Source: Rhodocyclaceae bacterium (GTDB taxonomy: Bacteria; Pseudomonadota; Gammaproteobacteria; Burkholderiales; Rhodocyclaceae). From it: DNA of 5,199 nt. The position numbers were made by a program, and so were the translations under genes. Positions 1 through 4,616 of this stretch are shown piece by piece. Below the pieces are notes generated by a model that was given only the letters and a program-made list of their open reading frames with translations, did no database searches and had not been told where the DNA came from. How positions within the stretch are numbered: the stretch's first letter is position 1; the number at the start of each line of letters is the position of its first letter. The stretch lies in assembly GCA_020849155.1 (NCBI GenBank), contig JADLGU010000417.1, positions 1 through 5,199 on the forward strand. The letters run 5' to 3'.

Positions 1-485
1 GCGTCGGCGCCTGCCCCTACAAGAAGGTGTACTTCAACCCGCTGTTCCGCCGCTCGGAGAAATGCATCTTCTGCTATCCGCGCATCGAGCAGGGCCTGGC
101 GCCGGCCTGCGCGCGCCAGTGCGCCGGGCGCATCCGCTTCGTCGGCTTCCTCGACGACGAAGAAGGGCCGGTCTTCAAGCTCGTAAAGAAATGGCAGGTG
201 GCGCTGCCGCTGCACGCCGAGTTCGGCACGCAGCCGAACGTGTATTACGTGCCGCCGCTCTCGCCCGACAAGCTCGACGCGCAAGGCCGGCCTACCGGCG
301 AGCGGCGCATTCCCGATGCCTTCCTCGTCGAACTCTTCGGCCCGCGCGTGCCGGAAGTGCTGAAGCTGCTGGAAGCCGAGCGCGCGAAGAAGCGGCGCGG
401 CGAAGCCTCGGAACTCATGGACCTCCTCATCGCCTACCGGCACGAGGAGATGTTCCGCATTCCCGTCGCCGAGGTGAAGAAGTGA
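1..485 (+). CDS. Iron-sulfur (beta) subunit of a type II DMSO-reductase-family molybdoenzyme, 5' end missing
   Basis: The reading frame is open from base 3 and ends at TGA 483-485, giving the last 160 residues of the protein. This subunit carries electrons between the Mo-bis-MGD catalytic subunit and the haem subunit. A GACPYKK motif is followed 17 residues later by a Cys set spaced 3, 12 and 4 (KCIFC, then PACARQC, then AGRIRF). As I recall, NarH has the same spacing in its C-terminal cluster-binding half. The tail (KLVKKWQVALPLHAEFGT, then VYYVPPLSP) is typical of the NarH/EbdB/DdhB/SerB/ClrB/PcrB group. Earlier cluster ligands and the catalytic subunit gene lie off the left edge. The next gene, a haem gamma subunit, favours the ethylbenzene dehydrogenase, DMS dehydrogenase, selenate or chlorate reductase branch over membrane NarGHI. 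A nitrite oxidoreductase-like complex is also possible. The family call is firm, but the substrate cannot be decided. Confidence 0.93.
   Translation, partial: VGACPYKKVYFNPLFRRSEKCIFCYPRIEQGLAPACARQCAGRIRFVGFLDDEEGPVFKLVKKWQVALPLHAEFGTQPNVYYVPPLSPDKLDAQGRPTGERRIPDAFLVELFGPRVPEVLKLLEAERAKKRRGEASELMDLLIAYRHEEMFRIPVAEVKK
471..477 (+). promoter_or_regulatory. Strong ribosome binding site for the gamma subunit gene
   Basis: GAGGTGA, a seven-base match to the anti-Shine-Dalgarno complement, lies 4 bases before GTG 482. It sits inside the last codons of the beta subunit gene. It is the main reason for choosing GTG 482 as the start rather than any start further up the same open frame. Confidence 0.75.
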
Positions 486-1429
486 GGTGGCTTCCCTTCG
501 CGCTGCTGCTGCCGCTGGTTTCCGTTGCGGCGGAGATTCCGGTGAAGCGCGTCGAGGGGGAGCCCGCCGCCGATCCGCACAGCCCGGCCTGGCTGGCGCA
601 GCCGGCAGTTGCCGTGCCGCTCTACCCGCAGGCGAGTGTGCCGCCGGCGACGAAGGCATCCAGGGCCTCCGTGAAGGTGCGCGCCCAGCGCGGCGCGGCC
701 ACGCTGGCGCTGCATCTCGAATGGGCGGACAGGAAGCCCGCCACGGAGCGCGGCATCGGGGCATTCGCCGACGCCGCCGCCGTGCAGTGGCCGCAGCGCC
801 CTGAAGCGGAGTTGCCCTACATCGGCATGGGCCACCGCGGCGCGCCGGTGTCGCTGTGGTTCTGGCGCGCCGACGGCACGGCGGAGCTGCTCGCGGCGGA
901 GGGCTTCGGCACGCTCACCGTACAGCCCGATGGCGGCGTGCAGGCGCGCGGCGAGTGGAAGAACGGCGTCTGGCGCGTAGTGCTGTCCCGCGCCGCGGCG
1001 CCCTCGCAGGAGTCGTTGTCGGTGGCCTTCGCGATCTGGAACGGCGAGGGCGCCGAGCGCGACGGACTCAAGCGGCTTTCCGCCTGGCAGACGCTGCGCC
1101 CTGACGGAAAAGTCAGTCTGCGCAGCACGGCGACATCCGGCAATGTCGCCCTCGGCAAGCGCCTGATGCGGGAGAAGGGCTGCGCCGTCTGCCACAACTA
1201 CCCCGGCAACCCGGCCCGCCCGGCCATCGGCCCGGACTTGAGCTACGCCGGCGGCCTGCACGCGCCGGCCTATCTCGCCGAGTCGCTGCGCGAGCCCTCG
1301 AAAGTCGTTGTGCCCTGCAGGGGCTGCTTCGCCGAGCAGGACGGCCGCCGCGTCTCATTCATGCCGCCCTTCGAGGGCAGCGACACCGAGCGCGAAGACA
1401 TCCTCGCCTTCCTGAAGAGCCTCCGTTAG
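482..1429 (+). CDS. Periplasmic haem b gamma subunit fused to a C-terminal cytochrome c domain
   Basis: The product has 315 residues. GTG 482 overlaps the beta subunit stop as GTGA, indicating translational coupling. Residues 1-19 form a Sec signal peptide (RW, then LPFALLLPLVSVAA, cleaved before EIP). Residues about 20-215 resemble the ethylbenzene-dehydrogenase-type haem-binding domain. Met116 (YIGMGHRG) and Lys197 (DGLKRLSAW) are well placed for the Met/Lys haem b ligation known in EbdC; assigning them is inference. Residues about 225-315 are a class I cytochrome c domain: CAVCH at 234-238 binds haem c, GPDLSYAGG follows, Met294 (SFMPPF) is the likely sixth ligand, and the C-terminal helix is EDILAFLKSL. 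Classic gamma subunits lack this domain. The fusion would let the enzyme exchange electrons with a periplasmic partner through its own haem c. An extra CRGCF pair (C279, C282) lies between the haem c motif and Met294. No TorD/EbdD-type chaperone gene follows. Confidence 0.85.
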   Translation: MRWLPFALLLPLVSVAAEIPVKRVEGEPAADPHSPAWLAQPAVAVPLYPQASVPPATKASRASVKVRAQRGAATLALHLEWADRKPATERGIGAFADAAAVQWPQRPEAELPYIGMGHRGAPVSLWFWRADGTAELLAAEGFGTLTVQPDGGVQARGEWKNGVWRVVLSRAAAPSQESLSVAFAIWNGEGAERDGLKRLSAWQTLRPDGKVSLRSTATSGNVALGKRLMREKGCAVCHNYPGNPARPAIGPDLSYAGGLHAPAYLAESLREPSKVVVPCRGCFAEQDGRRVSFMPPFEGSDTEREDILAFLKSLR

Positions 1430-1926
1430 CGGCCGGGCTTCGCCACTGGCTTCCAGATCGCCGCGATGACGCCGATCTTCGTCGTGTAGGCCTTGGCGTG
1501 GTACCGGCCGAGGACGATGTTCTTGCCCCCCTCGGGCAGGGCCGACAGCACCAGTTCCGTCAGTTCGTCTTCCGTTAGATTGACGTCGCCCTGCGCATGC
1601 CAGACCTTGATGCCGCCGCAGCCGTCGTGGTCGATGAGCAGCGTCTTCTCCGGGCCGAGGGCCGGCAGGCGGATGAGCATGCCCTTGTCGGTTTCGAATG
1701 CCTGCGCCAGCCCGGCGGCTGTCAGCGTCGGCCTGCCGCCCTCGGGCCGGGCGGTCGCCTCCAGGGCCGAGATTTCCTCCTCGCCGAGCGGGGATTTCCC
1801 GCCGGCATGCCAGACGGCATAGCGGCCGTCTGGCCGCAGCTGGATGAGCAGCGCGGTGTCTTCCGCACTGACAGGAAGGGAAAGCAGCGCGGCAAAGACC
1901 GCGACAAGGAGGCGCGTGAGCTTCAT
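1426..1926 (-). CDS. Secreted protein of unknown function with an internal duplication
   Basis: I do not recognise this family. The 166-residue product begins with a clear Sec signal peptide (MKLTRLL, a hydrophobic run, then SLPVSA cleaved before EDT), so it is probably periplasmic. The mature part contains two related segments exactly 70 residues apart, about 26-64 and 96-134. Each has LLI, a DG pair, a VWHA motif (38-41 and 108-111), an acidic helix-like stretch (GEEEISALE and TEDELTELV), and PEGG (61-64 and 131-134). Only one cysteine is visible (DGCGG, C103), so there is no thiol pair or haem motif. The gene faces the molybdoenzyme genes, and its TAA shares bases with their TAG. Its start lies back to back with the DsrE-like gene. 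ATG 1926 is chosen because the signal peptide begins there; the upstream ribosome site (GAGAA) is weak. It is a real gene by its signal peptide and repeat structure. Confidence 0.8.
   Translation of the reverse strand: MKLTRLLVAVFAALLSLPVSAEDTALLIQLRPDGRYAVWHAGGKSPLGEEEISALEATARPEGGRPTLTAAGLAQAFETDKGMLIRLPALGPEKTLLIDHDGCGGIKVWHAQGDVNLTEDELTELVLSALPEGGKNIVLGRYHAKAYTTKIGVIAAIWKPVAKPGR
1809..1834. repeat. 10-bp perfect inverted repeat with a 6-base loop inside the minus-strand gene
   Basis: GCCAGACGGC at 1809-1818 is exactly complementary to GCCGTCTGGC at 1825-1834, with loop 1819-1824. It falls in roughly codons 31-40 of the minus-strand secreted protein gene, encoding PDGRYAVW. No T-run follows on either strand, so it does not look like an intrinsic terminator. 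It may be chance in GC-rich coding DNA or an mRNA hairpin near the 5' end. Confidence 0.6.
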
Positions 1927-1938
1927 ATCATTCTCAGC

Positions 1939-1967
1939 TTGCCATCATCCGCTGTTGGCGCTACTAT
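1939..1967 (+). promoter_or_regulatory. Probable sigma-70 promoter for the rightward sulfur gene cluster
   Basis: TTGCCA (1939-1944, five of six matches to TTGACA) is separated by exactly 17 bases from TACTAT (1962-1967, four of six matches to TATAAT). It lies in the 87-base divergent intergenic region, which is visibly more AT-rich than the flanking genes. Transcription would begin near 1974, leaving a leader of about 40 bases before ATG 2014. This is read by eye. No clear operator, FNR-type site or leftward promoter could be identified. Confidence 0.5.
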
Positions 1968-2002
1968 TCAAACAAACGTAAGAATACATGAAACCGTCGA
2001 TC

Positions 2003-2007
2003 GGGAG
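2003..2007 (+). promoter_or_regulatory. Ribosome binding site of the DsrE-like gene
   Basis: GGGAG lies 6 bases before ATG 2014. It fixes that ATG as the start, against an open frame that continues upstream through the divergent region and antisense to the minus-strand gene. The out-of-frame ATG at 1988 does not lead into the DsrE frame. Confidence 0.6.
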
Positions 2008-2013
2008 CCATCC

Positions 2014-2367
2014 ATGCAACGCTATCTTTTCATCCTCAACGATCCGCCCTACGGCACGGAGCGCAGCTACAACGGCCTGCGCCTGGCCCGTTCGCTGCTC
2101 AACACCAACGAGGCCGAGGTGAAGGTGTTCCTGCTGGGCGATGCCGCCGCCTGTGCCAAGGGCGGCCAGAAGGTGCCGGCGGGCTATTACAACATCGGCG
2201 ACATGCTCGGCTCGGTGATCCGCCGCAAGGGCACCGTCGCCGTGTGCGGCACCTGCATGGACGCGCGCGGCATCGCCGACGCCGACCTGGTGCAGGGCGC
2301 CTTGCGCGGCACCATGGACCTGCTGACCGAATGGACCGAGGGGGCCGGGAAGGTCCTGGTGTTCTGA
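2014..2367 (+). CDS. DsrE-family sulfur-carrier-like protein
   Basis: The 117-residue product has no signal peptide and is therefore cytoplasmic. Its length fits single-domain DsrE/YchN-type proteins (about 110-130 residues). It starts with a beta strand, RYLFILNDPPYG, then SYNGLRLARSLL (helix), VKVFLLGDAAACA (strand and loop, C47), KVPAGYYNIGDML, and VAVCGTCMDARGI with C78 and C81. The last motif occupies the place of the active cysteine of DsrE-like proteins, and its CxxC form is common in stand-alone family members. Members bind or transfer persulfide sulfur, for example from sulfur oxidation or reduction to acceptor proteins. It is the first gene of the rightward cluster, and the flavoprotein gene starts 2 bases after its stop, so the two are almost certainly cotranscribed and may work together. 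It is not the DsrE of the DsrEFH complex, as DsrF and DsrH are absent here. The family is well supported; the exact role is inferred. Confidence 0.88.
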   Translation: MQRYLFILNDPPYGTERSYNGLRLARSLLNTNEAEVKVFLLGDAAACAKGGQKVPAGYYNIGDMLGSVIRRKGTVAVCGTCMDARGIADADLVQGALRGTMDLLTEWTEGAGKVLVF

Positions 2368-2369
2368 CC

Positions 2370-3521
2370 GTGAGCCGCACTGCGCTGGTGCTCGGCGCCG
2401 GTCTCGGCGGACTCGTTGCCGCCGAGTCGCTGCGCAAGCTGCTGCCTAAGACCGATCGCGTCATCGCCGTGGATCGCGCCGCCGAGCATTTCTTTCCGCC
2501 CTCGCTGCTCTGGCTGATGGTCGGCGAGCGGGTGCCGGCGGATTTCTCGCGCCCGCTGGCGCGGCTGGCCGCGCGCGGCGTCGAATTTCGTCAGGGAAGC
2601 GTGACGCGGATCGATCCCGCGAGCCGGCACGTCGAGATCGACGCGCAGGCGATCGCTGCCGATGCCCTGGTGATCGCCCTGGGCGCGGAGTATGCGCCCG
2701 AGGCGATCCCAGGCCTGGCCGAGGCCGGTTTGAGCTTCTACACCCTTGAAGGCGCCGCGGCCGTGCGCGATGCCCTGGCCCAATTCAGTGGCGGGCGCAT
2801 CGTCATGCTCACAGCGGCGCCGATGTACAAGTGCCCGGCGGCGCCCTACGAGGCGGCCTTGCTGGTGGAGGATTACCTGCGCCGGCGCGGGATGGCCGAG
2901 AGCACGACGATCGATTTCTTTGCAGCCGAACCGCAACCGATGGCCGTGGCCGGGCCGGAAGTCGGCGCGGCAGTGCGTGGGATGATCGAGGCGCGCGGCA
3001 TCGCCTACCACCCGGAACACCAGGTGAAGGCTGTCGATCCCGTTGCCCGCCGCATCGACTTCGCCAACGGCGTGTCGGCCGATTTCGATCTGCTGCTCTA
3101 CGTGCCGCCGCACCGGGCGCCGGCGGTGGCGCGCGAGGCCGGGCTGACCAACGAGGTCGGCTGGATACCCGTCGACCGGCATACGCTGCAGACGAAATTC
3201 GACGGCGTCTTCGCCCTCGGCGACATCACCGCGATACCGCTGAAGATGGGCCGGCCGCTGCCCAAGGCCGGCGTCTTCGCCCACGGCCAGGCCGAGACCG
3301 TGGCCAACAACATTGCGCATGCCTGGACCGGCAAGGGCGCACCGCGCCGCTTCGACGGCCACGGCATGTGTTTCATCGAGGCCGGCGGCGGCCGCGCCGG
3401 CATCGGCAAGGGCAACTTCTACGCCGAGCCGACCCCGCAGGTGGGCATGCGCGGGCCAAGCCTGATGTGGCACGCCGGCAAGATCCTCTACGAGAAATAC
3501 TGGCTGTACCGCCGATTCTGA
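2370..3521 (+). CDS. FAD-dependent sulfide:quinone reductase / flavocytochrome c-like oxidoreductase
   Basis: The 383-residue product is a two-dinucleotide-fold flavoprotein. The N-terminal GAGLGG (9-14) binds the FAD ADP moiety. The acidic strand end (VIAVDR, 31-36) follows, and ATG/ALG-type VIALGAEY lies at 101-108. A second FAD motif, FDGVFALGD (277-285), is followed by LPKAGVFAHGQAE. C155 (YKCPAAPYEA) and C334 (GMCFIEAGGG) are its only cysteines. They match the pair in sulfide:quinone reductases and FccB that forms the redox disulfide and carries polysulfide. The third cysteine of classical SQR is absent. There is no signal peptide, unlike FccB, and the aromatic, basic C-terminus (MWHAGKILYEKYWLYRRF) could bind the inner membrane surface, which favours an SQR-like role passing electrons to quinone. 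GTG 2370 is chosen because it directly precedes the FAD strand; its ribosome site is weak, suggesting coupling to the DsrE-like gene. Substrate is inferred. Confidence 0.85.
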   Translation: MSRTALVLGAGLGGLVAAESLRKLLPKTDRVIAVDRAAEHFFPPSLLWLMVGERVPADFSRPLARLAARGVEFRQGSVTRIDPASRHVEIDAQAIAADALVIALGAEYAPEAIPGLAEAGLSFYTLEGAAAVRDALAQFSGGRIVMLTAAPMYKCPAAPYEAALLVEDYLRRRGMAESTTIDFFAAEPQPMAVAGPEVGAAVRGMIEARGIAYHPEHQVKAVDPVARRIDFANGVSADFDLLLYVPPHRAPAVAREAGLTNEVGWIPVDRHTLQTKFDGVFALGDITAIPLKMGRPLPKAGVFAHGQAETVANNIAHAWTGKGAPRRFDGHGMCFIEAGGGRAGIGKGNFYAEPTPQVGMRGPSLMWHAGKILYEKYWLYRRF

Positions 3522-3533
3522 GCCGGGTGCCTG

Positions 3534-4076
3534 GTGCGACCAAGTCAATTCAAGCTGTTTGCCGTCCTGCTCGTGATTGCCGCACTGCCGGCTGCGGCGC
3601 AAAGTCGGTCTGCCTGGCACGGCGAGCGGAAGGGCGTAACGGTGAAGGCTACGGCCCTGACACGGTCCGCCGTGATGGCCTTCTACCAGGCGCGCGGCTT
3701 CTCGGCCCAGGCCATTTCGCCCTATGCCGATGCCTGCGTGTTCTCCTTCGAGTTGCGCAACTCGACGCGGAAGACCCTGCACTTGCGCCTGGCCGACTGG
3801 CGCGCGCAAACCGCTGCCGGCACGCTCCGCTTCAGGCTGCCGCAGTCCTGGGAGGCGGAGTGGGCCCGACGCGGCGTCGCCGAGCCGGCGCGCATCGCTT
3901 TCCGCTGGGCGCAGTTCCAGTCCGAACTCGAGTTCGCGCCGGGTGACTGGATCATGGGCATGGCGGCGCTGGAACGCCGCCCCGACGGCGCCTTCCGCCT
4001 GAACATTCCTTACGTCATTGATGGACGACATCGTGAAATCACTCTCGACAAGCTGGTCTGCGCCGCCCTCGACTGA
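3534..4076 (+). CDS. Secreted protein of unknown function
   Basis: I do not recognise a family. The 180-residue product starts at GTG 3534, 12 bases after the flavoprotein stop, with a signal peptide: RPSQFK, then LFAVLLVIAALPAAA, cleaved near AAAQ/SRS. The mature part is probably beta-rich, with VTVKATALTRSAVMAF, VFSFELRNSTRKTLHLRLADW, and IAFRWAQFQSELEFAPGDW. It holds several tryptophans and two cysteines, C68 (ADACVF) and C176 (KLVCAALD), which could form a disulfide. It has no haem, metal or lipobox motif. The pattern 'FELRNSTRKTLHLRL' is reminiscent of small beta-sandwich periplasmic proteins, but this is only an impression. The last 56 bases overlap the start of the TlpA-like gene. The two-cysteine protein next to an exported thioredoxin could be its client; that is inference from position alone. 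Confidence 0.75.
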   Translation: MRPSQFKLFAVLLVIAALPAAAQSRSAWHGERKGVTVKATALTRSAVMAFYQARGFSAQAISPYADACVFSFELRNSTRKTLHLRLADWRAQTAAGTLRFRLPQSWEAEWARRGVAEPARIAFRWAQFQSELEFAPGDWIMGMAALERRPDGAFRLNIPYVIDGRHREITLDKLVCAALD

Positions 4077-4587
4077 GCGCCGACGTACACTCGCCCGCCT
4101 TGCGGGCTTCGGTTGTCTGCTCGCCGCCGCGCCGCTCGCTGCGCAAGGCAGCGGCATGACGGCAGTGGCCGGCGCGCCGGCCGCGCCGCCGCTGGCACTG
4201 CCGGACATCGACGGCAAGGTCGTGGATCTTGCGTCTTATCGCGGCCGCCTGGTGCTGGTGAACTTCTGGGCCACCTGGTGCCCGCCCTGCCGGCGCGAGT
4301 TTCCTTCGCTCTCGCGTTTGCAGAAGCTGTTCAAGCCGAGCGAGCTGGCCGTGCTGGCGGTGAATGTCGGCGAAGACGCCGAAACCATATTCTCCTTCGC
4401 CGGAGCCAGCGAGGTGACGATTCTGCTCGACCGCGATTCGGCTGCCATGCGGCGCTGGCCGGTGAAGGGGCTGCCCAGCACCTTCGTCGTCGATAAGAGG
4501 GGAAAGCTGGCGCTGCGCGCCGTGGGCGGGCGGGAATTCGACGACGCGGCCATCGTCGCGCAGTTGCGCGGCCTGCTGCGAGTCTGA
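4021..4587 (+). CDS. Exported TlpA/ResA-like thioredoxin
   Basis: The product has 188 residues from ATG 4021. RRRTLARLAGFGCLLAAAPLAA (residues 20-41) looks like a Tat-type or Sec signal peptide, with RR-T-L-A matching the loose RRxFL pattern. The thioredoxin-like domain follows from about residue 57: LPDIDGKVVDLASYRG, then VLVNFWATWCPPCRREFPSL with the active pair C87 and C90, then AVNVGED, LLDRDSAAMRRWPV, and the cis-proline loop GLPSTFVVDKRG (P152). Such proteins reduce disulfides or apocytochromes in the periplasm, or act on sulfur compounds in sulfur oxidisers. The start is uncertain: TTG 4018, ATG 4021 and GTG 4033 are all in frame and all overlap the preceding gene. Starting at the next ATG (4156) would lose the signal peptide, so I keep an early start. 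A cytochrome c maturation role is possible since a c-type cytochrome is encoded in the window. Domain is certain, partner unknown. Confidence 0.9.
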   Translation: MDDIVKSLSTSWSAPPSTERRRTLARLAGFGCLLAAAPLAAQGSGMTAVAGAPAAPPLALPDIDGKVVDLASYRGRLVLVNFWATWCPPCRREFPSLSRLQKLFKPSELAVLAVNVGEDAETIFSFAGASEVTILLDRDSAAMRRWPVKGLPSTFVVDKRGKLALRAVGGREFDDAAIVAQLRGLLRV

Positions 4588-4605
4588 CAAACTTCGTTCT
4601 TTGAC

Positions 4606-4614
4606 GGGGAGGGG
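4606..4614 (+). promoter_or_regulatory. Purine-rich ribosome binding site of the PLP enzyme gene
   Basis: GGGGAGGGG lies in the 29-base gap between the thioredoxin stop (4587) and ATG 4617. Its GGAGG core is 4 bases from the ATG. It is stronger than the sites of the three preceding genes, so this gene may be translated more independently. No terminator hairpin is visible in the gap. Confidence 0.65.
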
Positions 4615-4616
4615 CC

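Noticed and set aside
62..481. Upstream extension of the gamma subunit frame
   Set aside because: It overlaps the beta subunit and encodes Arg/Ala-rich sequence. The strong ribosome site and signal peptide point to GTG 482.
434..1261. 275-codon minus-strand open frame opposite the gamma subunit
   Set aside because: It is a codon-position shadow of a gene with haem motifs and has no domain signal of its own.
1424..1465. Possible terminator between the convergent genes
   Set aside because: GC-rich partial complementarity exists, but there is no clean stem followed by a T-run on either strand, and the stops overlap.
1597..2013. Upstream extension of the DsrE-like frame
   Set aside because: It runs antisense to the signal-peptide-bearing minus-strand gene and through the promoter region; ATG 2014 has a good ribosome site and begins the DsrE fold.
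4112..4118. Lipoprotein cleavage site in the thioredoxin leader (GFGC)
   Set aside because: The residues before the cysteine do not fit the usual L-[AS]-[GA]-C lipobox; a Tat or Sec signal with cleavage after AAPLAA fits better.
2187..4217. 676-codon open frame on the minus strand
   Set aside because: It lies antisense to three well-supported genes, and its translation is Arg/Gly/Ala/His-rich with no recognisable domain. Long antisense frames are expected in GC-rich DNA.
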